Positions 21,201 to 30,822 of a DNA stretch of 30,822 nucleotides are shown here, in pieces. Position numbers and translations under genes: made by a program. The notes beneath the pieces were generated by a model. That model made no database searches. It had not been told where the DNA came from and worked only from the letters and a program-made list of their open reading frames with translations. Each line of letters opens with the position of its first letter. Position 1 is the stretch's first letter. The stretch lies in the NCBI GenBank assembly GCA_009602725.1, contig WELB01000172.1:220433-251254 (forward strand), in the 5' to 3' direction. The stretch is from Spirogloea muscicola (lineage: Eukaryota; Streptophyta; Zygnematophyceae; Spirogloeales; Spirogloeaceae).

Positions 21201-24200
21201 CCAACAACACCTTATCAGATGTAGTACTCAATAACGCGGATTGTATCGAGTGTACAGACACGCTTGCAAGGAAGGAGTCAGGAGCTTGAAAGGCTTGTTG
21301 AGGAGTCGACTCTCTCCGAGGGTGACGTCAAAAGGATAGATGAGAAGGAACGCTCTACTGTAAGCAGTATTCCTCGCTGGTCCGACTGAAGATGTATCGA
21401 GATGAGGAGCTGTTGTACTCATGTTGACATCCCTTGACCTGGTCCTTATACTGTGCCGGCTGGGCCACAGTGGTGCATGAAGCTCACAGTAATTTCAATT
21501 CTTTGTAAAATTTTGTCCTTCACTTTTCTGCAGAAAGCGGAAGCTGATATGATAGCTACAAAGATCAGGGAGAAGAACTTTGACGATGTCATTGACATGG
21601 GAAGAAGTGAGCTTTTCAGCCTTGAAAATAGGATCAAAGCTCTTCAGCGTGAGAAGGATGGCTTGACGGAGGAATCGTCTGATAGGGTGCGCCTGAAGTC
21701 CAAGAAGGAAGAGCTGCAAGGGAAAGACAGTACTTTACAGAAGCTGTGAGTGGGACCCACAGTATCTTCTCTTCGACTCTTCAAATTTTGTAGCAATTGT
21801 ACTGCTTAAGTACTCACTGCGCAGCGTACTCAATTCCACTAAGAGGTTGGTACTGCTGTTTCAATATTCACTGACATAGCATACTGTTCACAAAGCTGAT
21901 GATAATGGAGTTGGGGTGCAGGTATGAGGACCATTCAGGCTCCTTTGAGAAAATTCTCAAAAACAAAGCGCTCGCCGCGAAAGATGTAACCCGGGAACTT
22001 GAAAGGCAGATATTGTAAGCTACTCATTGTGCTCTAGATGGGGAGCACTTTTTACATACGTCCGTCTGCATCTGATAGTTACACGTGCCACAGGCACGTC
22101 AAAGCATATCATTACCAGGGCGAGCAAGTTCAGAGGTAGTCTAAGGAAAGTGGCAGCTAGCATCAAGCCAAAGTGGCACAAAGTCTCCCTGATAGACCTT
22201 TGTAAGATGATGAGATAATGACATGCAGCAGGATCTGGTGTGATCAGGATGAGGAAGACAGCAAGGACAGATGCAGATAGTGCGACCAAGGAGGCTGGCA
22301 ATGAGGTCGCAGTGTTGTCGAGGAAGTCAGAGGACATCAGAGCAGAACTGCAGCAGAAGGAGCAGGAGCGAGATGGTAAGTCATTGTGATGTACAAGTAT
22401 TTGCAGGTGTAGGTGAGAATGATGGCACTTCTGTACCACATACTCCATCAATCTTACGCTTCTCATATGTTATGGTGTTGCAATGACAGCTAAACGGCAG
22501 CTACTGGTGACCAGAATGACATCTGTGGTGGACAAGGCGCTTGACTTGGACCGCTTCCAGGATCAAATGGAGAAGGCAGCTGAAGACCAAGATGCCCAAG
22601 CACGGTGTGTCCACAAGGTCGATGCTCTTGACAATTTTTTAGCGTGATCAATTAGCAGTCCAGGAAGGAAAGGAAGCGGTGGCTGAACCCAAGCTGCAAG
22701 GCACACAATTGTCATCGGCACATTCGCCAATAGGGTTGCATTATGCACATGCACAAAGTCAAGGTCTTTGCCAAATTGCTCAATTGTCGGTTTTTGTCTG
22801 CAGCTCTATTGACATGCATAGCTCACCATGTGACTTCCAGGGTGGAGAGCATGGCAGATGGATTGGCTCGGTGTTTGGGCGGATTTGAGAGAATTGCAAG
22901 AGATACACACAGCTGTCCAGCTTGCCACCGTCCTTTCACTCCTGAAGAGGAGGATACCTTTGTTTCTCAGGTCCCCAAACACCTATCCCCATGATTCACA
23001 GAGCAAAGGTCTTCGATACAGTGATCTTGTTCTTATTGTGTTTGGTGTCATAATCTGGGTCAAGATGCTTGCAATTCTCAATCACCAGAGGATTGTAAGT
23101 GACCGAAGGTTGACCCGTCCTGATTCGAGTTGACAGCAAAGGAGTGCCAGTGTCACATCAAGGGAAAAGCTGCAGGAGATCAAGAGGGTGAAAGACAAGG
23201 CAGACATCAGATTCAAGCAGTTGGATGCCTTGAAGCCCATATATGAGGAGTACAAGAAGCTGCAGGGGTTAGTCATCCCTGCCCTCAAAGAAACTGCCAG
23301 GCAACTTCAAGAGCAGCTGCGGATTGCTACTGAAAGGCACGACGATGTAAGGACTGGTTCTGTCCTGCAACTTCGGAGGTGTATCATAGGGACTTACTGC
23401 AGTCTTGCAACATTGACTTGTCTCTGCAGATACATTAGTATATACGTTTTGGGCATCTCTGCATGATCAATCAACACATATCTCCGGTTTCTACTAAAGA
23501 TGCTTGGGTACCGCATCCTCCTCTCATGCTTGATAGCAAGGCATGCTTACATGTCTCTTACTTTGAAATATGACGACTTTTGCAATGAATTGCAGCGACT
23601 AGGGGAGTTGGCTCAGGTAAGCACAGAAGTTGAGGAGGCAGAGAAACTCAAGACACCTGCCGACAGGATCGAAGTTCTTCATAAGGAGGTTGAAGTCATG
23701 CGGAGGCAGGTGGAGGAGATGGAATTCCGGCTGGAGACAGCTTCTCAGGGCTTGCGAAGTGTTGAGGATGTCAACACTGACATTGCAAACTTGGAGGAGA
23801 AAAGGTCAGCTTCCATGCCCACAAATTTCTTGATGTCAACGGCTGCAGGTCTGTGCACCTTGCACAAGCTGGCATAAAGCAAATGTGAGACTTTTTGTTG
23901 CCAACAGGGACGAAGCAAGTCGAAGAGTTGAAAAGCTACGGGAGGAGCAGCAACACCTCAAAGACGATTGGACGGCCTGGAACTTGCGGTGGAGAAACGC
24001 ACGGGAAGAGAAGATCCGCATCGCCTCCGAGCTTCAGAAAGTCAATGAGATGCGGGTGGAGCTGAAGCGTGTCGTGGAGGAGGTGGATCTCCTGGAAGCA
24101 TCGTCACAAGTAAGGCCCAGAGCTTGAGACGACATGGTGAATTCAGTGCTTATGATCTCTCTGTTACGTAAGCAGCCGCCATCAGTGTGTGGCAGGCGTT

Positions 24201-26727
24201 GACCCGCGAGCTCGAGCCCCTGAAGAAGGAGCAGGAAGAGCTGGCCATGGGCAGGGCCAAGTTCAGAGAGCGTGCGCAAGCTGAAGAGAACCAGCTTGAT
24301 GATGAGCTTCGGGTCATTGTAAGAGATATCGATCAGCTTCGCACAGTCAATGCCAAAGTGGAGAAGTGAGTTCTCCAATTTGACTTATTTACATAGCGAT
24401 TCCTGCAAGTGCTGAAATGCAAGGTCTGGTTGTAGGAGCAGCAGCAAGAGGCAGGCTAGAGAAATTTAAGATGCTGACTGCCCACCATGTTCTCCTGGTG
24501 GTGTTGGACACCTGATTGGTAAGACATCTCCTGAACACTTGTCATCATGTTTTCAGCTATGTGGCTGCAGGCAAGGAGGACAGACTGAAGGAGATCACGG
24601 AAAACCTTGCCCAGTCGCAGGCCCAGCAGCAAGCTCTTGAGGCAAGGTTGGCCACCAAGCTAGAGGAGCTTGGAAGTAATCAGGACTTGCTGCGAGAGCA
24701 GGCCAGTGTGAAGCGCAACATTGACGACAACATCAATTACCGGAAGTAAGTTGTAGGCTGGGCCCAGCCAAGTCACTATCAGCTGTTATGACTCGCTCAG
24801 AAATAGGCACTTTGTCATCTGTATGTCCAGGCTTAGAAGTGTCTTTCTGCAGATACATGTGAGTGAGCCAGTTCTGATAATGTGCTGGAGGGGCTTCTGG
24901 ATGGTCCCTTGCGATGTGGCAATTGCTGAATATGTCTTGCTGCGGCATGATAGAACCGTCATGGAGGAGGAGAAGCTGGCTGCACAGATAGAGGCTACCC
25001 AGGTCCAGATTGTGAATATCGGAGACCCAAACGCCCTGGAGTCCGAGTTGAAGAGCCTGCTCCAAGAAAAGCAGGGCTGGCTGGCTGACCAGAATCGGAG
25101 CAAGGGCACCCTGTTAGCCTATGAAGGCAACATCGCCAAGGATCAATCAGACCTCAGGGCTCCTCAGTATAAGGTGAGACCACAGTTAGGCTAAGGATGG
25201 GCTAAACGCAACAAGCTGTACAAGCCATACACCGTCATTGTCATCCCACTTGATAGCCCAAATGGAGCACTCTGGTACATTTCATCTTGAAGCTGTGCAC
25301 ATTGAGGATGCTGTGCAGGACATTGACAGGAAATACCGCACACAACTGATCCAGCTGAAGACTACTGAGATGGCCAACCGTGACCTTGACAAATACTACA
25401 AGGCCCTGGACAGGTGAGTACCTTTGGCCCATGACAGTTGAACACTTCTTTGTTGTGTCTTGAGAGTTCCTGATTCTCTCCGCAATGTCACAATGAGAGA
25501 GCCAAAAGGAGATGTCTAGGGGGCTCTGTCTGTTGACAAGCAGGCTTGAAAATATCTCTTCCTTGGAATTGGTTCCATAAGCGGCCATGGATTTATGTGC
25601 GTAGAGCTCTCATGAGGTTCCACACGCTGAAGATGGAGGAGATTAACAAGATAATCAAGGAGCTCTGGCAGCAGACATACCGCGGACAGGACATTGACTA
25701 CATTGAGATTCGCTCTGACGCCGAGGGTCAGGGCACACGCTCATATGCATATCGAGTGAGCATTTCTGAAAGGGGCATGTCTTGTTGTGAGCTCTTTGTA
25801 CGAGTTCAATGAGCATCTTCCGTTCGACTGAGATCTTACCTTGCTGCGGACGAGTTCGAGTTCTCCTGATGTGTAGCCTTTGGCATCTAGGCGGCAGCAC
25901 TACTCGCAAATACTGATTCTGCCCTTCTGGTGCCTCCTTTTGGGATGCATAAGGTGGTGATGAAGAGCGGGGATGCGGAGCTGGACATGAGGGGCAGGTG
26001 CAGCGCTGGACAGAAGGTGCTCGCGTCGCTCATCATTCGCCTGGCGCTTGCAGAGACCTTCTGCCTTAATTGTGGCATCCTGGCACTGGATGAACCCACC
26101 ACCAACCTGGACGGACCCAATGCCGACAGCCTAGCTGCTGCCCTGCTTAGGTACTATGCCAGCAACTGCCCAGCCTGCTTACTAGATGAAAGCAACATAC
26201 AAATTGGATAGCATGTTGCAAGGGCCCTTGCAAGCTTGTGGACTGCAGTTGGCAAGAATGCCGGGGTCTGCAATGGTCCCTCCAGGACTGGCTGAATCAA
26301 ATAAGCCGCTTTCTGCAGGATCATGGAGGACCGGAAGGGCCAGGAGAATTTCCAGCTCATTGTCATCACGCACGACGAACATTTTGCGCAGATGATTGGC
26401 CAGCGACAGCATGCTGAGCAGTACTACCGCATTGCCAAGGACGATCAGTAAGAGCCTCAGACATTCATCCTCACCCCTCTTTACCACCGGCAACAGCATG
26501 CAAGTACTTCAGCTCTCTAGCAGGGCTATCTCCGATTGGTTGAGCTGAGTGTCTGGCACTTTATTGCATGAGCAACCTGTGGTAAGCAGAGGGTCTCTTG
26601 CAAAGCAAGGCAGATAAGAACCTCAGAAGACGTCCCGTGATGTCAGCGTTGACATGCACCGCTTGCGGATTGTGGTGGCCATGGCAGCCAGAACAGCCGC
26701 ATTGTGATTCAGGAGATTTTCGAGTGA
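18286..26727 (+). CDS. RAD50: RAD50 double-strand-break repair ATPase, 26 exons, complete
   Basis: RAD50 is the SMC-like ATPase of the nuclear MRE11-RAD50-NBS1 complex, which tethers and processes DNA ends. Exons: 18286-18408, 18580-18666, 18927-19094, 19260-19435, 19587-19701, 20013-20241, 20348-20526, 20752-20922, 21022-21126, 21258-21359, 21534-21745, 21922-22014, 22248-22375, 22490-22604, 22841-22970, 23137-23346, 23596-23804, 23908-24109, 24196-24365, 24557-24745, 24954-25173, 25319-25413, 25605-25755, 25954-26150, 26319-26447, 26688-26727. The frame is open throughout, giving 1314 residues, close to the human and plant lengths. Seen: Walker A GPNGAGKT at 34-41 with intron 1 directly after it; Q-loop Q160 in [10 protein letters not shown]; long coiled coil with the zinc hook CPAC at 693-696; ABC signature CSAGQK around 1209-1214; Walker B LALDEP with D1239/E1240; D-loop TTNLDG. 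The wording is plant-like. Exons 12, 13 and 26 have the least constrained borders. Confidence 0.96.
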
Positions 26728-28950
26728 CTGCCAAAGCGCTGTCAAGGCCACTGCGTTGGCAATGCTCGGTGTCACAGTGGGAGGCATCGACTTCTCTAAC
26801 TGGTGTGTGATCAACCTCAGGCATCAAAGGTTACTTGTTTGCAAACTTCTGCTTTATGCTTGATCCTCACTTGACTTGAGAAAGTACATTTTGTTGTCAA
26901 GCTTTTGCTTGCCGCTGTTGCTCCTTGCTGGGCATTGCATGAGGATTAATATTTTTTGTTCTGCAGGTGATTGCAATTATTTACTGTGGGCTGCATCGGC
27001 AGCGAGGGCAGCAGTAAAGGCAAGCAGGAAAGTATTACACGAGGTGCAAAGGTACCCAGCCGATAACCACATGACATCAACAGCAGGCGCAAGCTCTTGT
27101 AAGCCACTCCGGGAAGGGGGGTGGTGTGGCAACACTTCTTTGGCGTGGGCTTTTAGACAATCTTTGAGTCGAAATTTGGGCTTCCACAGCCTCAGACCTG
27201 CAGCCTAGCGATGGCTGGGCAAACGGCAGGACAGCTATCGGCTGACTCCTAGATTGACTGGCATGTAAGGGCGTGTTAAGAGAGGGGCTTGACATGAATT
27301 TGCTGTACGCGAGCTCAGAAGTCTGCAGGTGATAAGGGGCGCGCAAGGTGCTGTGGAATCACCGGCCTGCTGAGTTGAAAGGTTGGCTGCTCAAAGCGCA
27401 GAGGATAGGTCATTAATATAGAGGCTGATAATTGAGAGTTGCAATGGCAGCCCGGGGATCAGCAGTGGCATGTCAAATTGTTCTGAGTGAGTATGAGATT
27501 GTGATGAGGGCTTGGAGCAGGGATTTTGAGCGCATCTTTTGTGACTCGGCCTACTGTCGTTGGGGCTGTTATGCTGGTACTCAAGAGCGTAAGCGCAGTC
27601 CCACTTAGCATGGAAGGTGTGGATCTTGGAGGCACGATTTGACATATCATCAGAACGCATGAACAGCTGGCAACAAACGGAGTGGCCCCTCTAGGGTGGG
27701 CTAGTAGGGGCGGCCCATGAAATTTGCAAGCGAGGTAAAGAGAAATTAGGCGTGGAGGAGGGAAGGCAAATGGCAGATTCACTTCGGAGCGGCTTACAAA
27801 GATAACAGTGGTGGTGAGATGCCCCTCCTTCGAGAATCTCTCACAGGTCGATACGCAGACTTACGCAATTCTGCTTCATGAGATGCATGGAGCAACCACG
27901 AGCAAGGGAGATTCTCTTAGAAGGGGCAAAAGCGGCATAGGCTGTGAGGGGCCACTTTTCAATGAATTAAGCAGTATAAAGTACATGGGACTTCAATGAT
28001 GGTGCCGATGTTAGAGCAGATGTTGACCAAGTGTCGTACAGATTGCCCGTGAATCAAGACTACCTTGAAACACAGGGAATCGGCAGCAGGAGCCCCGTCT
28101 TCGAGTACAGAACGTAGACCTGAAAACTCGCAACAAGACCAGCAGGTGCAGATAATTGCATGCAGGCTCAGGACGTTCAGCACACGGACGAGGGGACGTT
28201 TGCCATGTTGCACTTGGTGGTCAGCCTCCGCCCTTTGAACTTAGCCATTTTGGCCTTCTTTTATGTTAGTTACAGAGAATTTCCTATGACCGAGAATAGT
28301 AGAAAAGTCTGGCGACTTCGTCACAAACTACTCATGGCCCTCCATTGCAAAACTGGAGAGCCCATACTGAGGAGGGTGGTCGCATCGACATGCAAGACGC
28401 AGAAGGGCGCCACAGGTTACAACGAAATATGGAAGACATGCTCGCTTCCCAGTTCTTACAGTCACTGACCATTGCAATCTGTATGCGTGAATTTAACTGG
28501 ATACTATATAGCTGGACCAGCAAGTGACAGGTGTGCTGAGTCTTGCTCAGGCTTGCCAAAGCTAGCTTTTGGTTGATGAGCTGAACGGCGTCAGCAGGAC
28601 ATCTTAGTTGGCCTTCATCGGATGGGTGCGGAAACAGCTGTAGTGCCGTAGGTCAGCACGCATGCGGCTGCACTAAATTGGGCTGCAATAGAGGCACGCT
28701 GCGGATGCTGCAGGACGATCATGTGGGGAGGCGAGGAGTGACTGCGAGGAGCACGAAGGTAAAAGGGGGCAACATCAGGGGATGCGGGATCCGACGTAAC
28801 GTCAAGCGATGAGCGCTTGGAGGGGCCGCCCTGCAGATTGAGCCACAGCCTGCAAGGGAAGGCCGGAGCCACCGGGGCGGCGCAGGTAAGCACACCCTGT
28901 CCGCAGAGGCACGACATGCCCACATTTGCGCCATTCTGCCTGCGGCTCCT
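26728..28950. other. Stretch after RAD50 without a supportable gene
   Basis: 2.2 kb without family repeats. Several 80-100-codon frames on both strands show no recognisable motif. The RAD50 3' untranslated region should occupy the first part. An unknown spliced gene cannot be excluded. Confidence 0.4.
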
Positions 28951-29039
28951 CCGCCGCCTGCCCAACCCTTGTCCCGCTGCTACTAGGCGGGTGTGCATAG
29001 CATGCAGCGGTCTGCATACAAACGTGATTGCTTGCCTGC

Positions 29040-29265
29040 CTGTGTTTGGAAGCCCTGACCCTCTGTCAGCTTGTTCTTTCATATTTCTGGGCTGGCCAAT
29101 CACAGCCATTGCCCTCTACAGGAAGAGTCTTAATGCTTCTTATTAGAAGAGCTGTTTTTTCCTTCGGTCAGTCGGTACCTTTGTACCTCGCTGAGTGGAA
29201 TAAGTTTCCAGTAGAGGGCGATGGCTGTGATTGACCACCCCGAAGAAAGAATAGACAAAGCGAAG
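29040..29265. repeat. Facing pair of second-type solo tails
   Basis: The plus tail (GGGCTGGCCAATCACAGCC at 29088-29106, then ATTGCCCTCTACAGGAAGAG) faces a minus tail at about 29205-29265 (CCAGTAGAGGGCGATGGCTG). The two form an inverted pair with about 90 bp between. Confidence 0.8.
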
Positions 29266-29314
29266 GCGCAGCACGAAACTACTCACTATGACTTCTGCAA
29301 GTGAGCAACAACCA

Positions 29315-29650
29315 CTCGAATAGCGACTGGGTGCTCAATGTTCCCTAGTGAGCAGCCGCGCAGGTCAGAGAAGCTGATCTCCTGGTAGCAGGTTTCCTGT
29401 CCATTGCCAGAAGTGAGCTCTTTCAAGAAAACGCTGGCAATGCACGCAACGCTTGCATTGAGCACTCAGTGGCCACTTGAGACGCGGTGTGCTTTTACTT
29501 TGTTCATTCTCTTTTGGGCTGGCTGTTCCAGCCTCCTATCCTCAATGGGCGAGCCCTTTCTTCTTTTAGCCAGACAAGAGCTCGCCCATAGAAGAGAGGG
29601 GCTGGCAGAAGCCAGCCAAAAAAGAATGGACAAAATCCAAGGGGAATGGA
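29315..29650. mobile_element. Diverged copy and back-to-back tail palindrome
   Basis: A minus-strand old coding tail with second-type tail lies at about 29315-29420. A plus tail (29455-29577, hairpin near 29516-29535) ends in GGGCGAGCCCTTTCTTCTTT and meets a minus tail (29578-29645: GAGCTCGCCCATAGAAGAGA, then GGGGCTGGCAGAAGCCAGCC) within a few bases. Confidence 0.8.
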
Positions 29651-29749
29651 CCTTAGCTCCTCGCCCACTTACTAGATTTCCTGGGTGGCCAATTATCATC
29701 GCCTTTGTCTGGAGGATTCTCCTCTCTAATTGGCCACCTTTTCACTTCA

Positions 29750-29990
29750 CGCGCACTGTGCGCCTCCTCCCCTCGCCAGCCGCTACTGGCTCGCCCTCCC
29801 CCGCACTCTGCGGCGCATTCGGTGGCGCAGTTCCCGGGGCCTCGCCACCGCCGCCGCCGCCAGCCGGGCCCGGCGGGCTGGCGGGCGGGGGGCCGAAGCA
29901 GGCGCCGCGCCTGCTCCGCCTGCGATGCGTCAGGGCGGCCATGGCGACCCACCAGCGGGCCCTCGCCCGCGTCGGCTTCGGCTAGTTGCG
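29750..29990. other. GC-rich block without a clear gene
   Basis: Open on both strands as Pro/Ala/Gly/Arg-rich peptides, an effect of composition. No family was recognised. Confidence 0.4.
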
Positions 29991-30084
29991 CCCACCTGCC
30001 CCTCTGTTCGATCTCCTGCGTCATCGTTCAATAAACATTTGTGCTCCCACGCGCTGGGTACTCGTCGAGGAGGTGATTTCCCTC

Positions 30085-30660
30085 TGAGGGCGGTGGCCGC
30101 AGAAAGGGCCAGCCCAAGAGTATGAGCGGAAGCAGGGGATATCCATCGCTTCGTCCAACAAGCTAGGACAAAGCAGCGAGGACAACGAGTTGCTGCCACA
30201 AGTAGCCAGCCAGAAATGCGTAATCAGGAGCAGAGGATGGTGGCTGTGAAAAGAAGCCAATGGCCAGCCTAAGAAGAGCGGACAGGTTTTAAGCCGAAGA
30301 CCAAGATATTGAAAATTATCTGACAGCCAGAAGGCTGGGAGCTTTCAGTGATTTGGAGAGGGAGAAGCAGAATGTTGGGGCTCCATCATCGCTTGCTGCT
30401 GTCGTTTCTTAGCCGCCCTTCGTAGCCATTGCCACTCTGCAATGCCGTGTCCACTGATTTGAAGGGAGGAAAGAGGAAGCAGCTCTTCAAATGATTGGGG
30501 CTGGCTATGGACCTTGCCCTTTCTTTTCGGGCTGGCCTTCCACAGCCCTCAGCCCCTTCGGAAAGAAACAGCTCTTTCAGTTTACGGCAATGGTTGTGAA
30601 AGGCCAGCCCAAAGACCAGCCAATGGAATGTACCTCGCACTCTTCGGAAGGACTACTTCT
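30085..30660. repeat. Solo hairpin tails, both orientations
   Basis: Minus tails at about 30088-30120, 30240-30290 and 30590-30620. The plus tail has hairpin 30529-30548 (GGGCTGGCCTTCCACAGCCC). Confidence 0.7.
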
Positions 30661-30822
30661 GCCGTCTCGCTGCAGAGGTCCATGGCCCGGGCGCTGCACC
30701 TTCGTGCCGGCAGAGCCCTCGCTGCTGCCTCTGGCTCTGGCCAGGGGACCCACTTCCAGGAGCCCAGCATCTCTGATCTGCGGCTGCTTAGCAGGGGTTA
30801 CTGAGTGTCTCGTAGCAGCTTT
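30661..30822 (+). mobile_element. Truncated retroelement copy D, cut by the window end
   Basis: Starts abruptly at GCCGTCTCGCTGCAGAGG and encodes AVSLQRSMARALHLRAGRAL to SRGY, with TGA at 30802-30804. The first 18 bases of the 3' tail reach the window edge. Nearly identical to copy B, so it is recent. Confidence 0.9.

Noticed and set aside
26623-26814. Minus-strand open frame of about 60 codons that looks protein-like
   Set aside because: It overlaps the RAD50 last exon (26688-26727) on the opposite strand and matches no family I recognise. No partner exon was found.
28345-28527. Plus-strand frame with EEGGRIDMQDAEGR, reminiscent of TBC-domain starts
   Set aside because: No TBC fingerprint motifs follow, and the similarity is too short to call.
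28615-29109. 164-codon minus-strand open frame
   Set aside because: Its proposed start lies inside a repeat tail, and the sequence shows no recognisable domain.
1-30822. tRNA, rRNA, CRISPR and bacterial-style operator or terminator signals
   Set aside because: None were seen. The split genes and the spliceosomal RNA show eukaryotic nuclear DNA.

Overview
This is nuclear DNA from a green-lineage (Viridiplantae) eukaryote. RAD50 and ETF-beta are closest to plant forms, every protein gene is split by GT-AG introns, and there is a short degenerate TTTAGGG-type array. A U12 minor-spliceosome snRNA gene with a plant-style Pol II snRNA promoter favours a streptophyte alga or another green alga that kept the minor spliceosome. 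That placement is inference.

Layout. 1-5.4 kb: a nest of broken, interlocking copies of one non-LTR-retrotransposon-like family, showing C-terminal coding tails, 3' tails with a GGGCTGG...CAGCC hairpin, and many solo hairpin tails in both orientations. 5.4-7.7 kb: no gene I can support. 7.7-13.4 kb: two diverged EYA (Eyes-absent type HAD phosphatase) genes placed head to head, EYA-A on minus and EYA-B on plus. Each has five exons with identical intron phases. The 1.6 kb between them holds a TATTG-type repeat, G-runs, two CCG runs, a G-box and the TTTAGGG-like array. 13.4-14.1 kb: a 132-bp duplication that includes the EYA-B stop codon, ending in a perfect 19-bp inverted repeat. 14.1-15.5 kb: ETFB on minus, five exons. 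16.0-16.2 kb: the U12 snRNA gene on plus, divergent from ETFB. 16.3-17.8 kb: a second hairpin-tail repeat cluster. 18.3-26.7 kb: a complete RAD50 gene that I resolve into 26 exons encoding 1314 residues. 26.7-28.9 kb: no recognisable gene. 29-30.8 kb: a third repeat cluster, cut by the window end.

The genes do not form a pathway. RAD50 is DNA-break repair, ETFB is mitochondrial electron transfer, the EYA pair are phosphatases of the family found in plants and animals, and U12 acts in minor-intron splicing. Exon boundaries were set by reading-frame continuity, GT/AG borders and remembered family sequence. No alignment or folding program was run.
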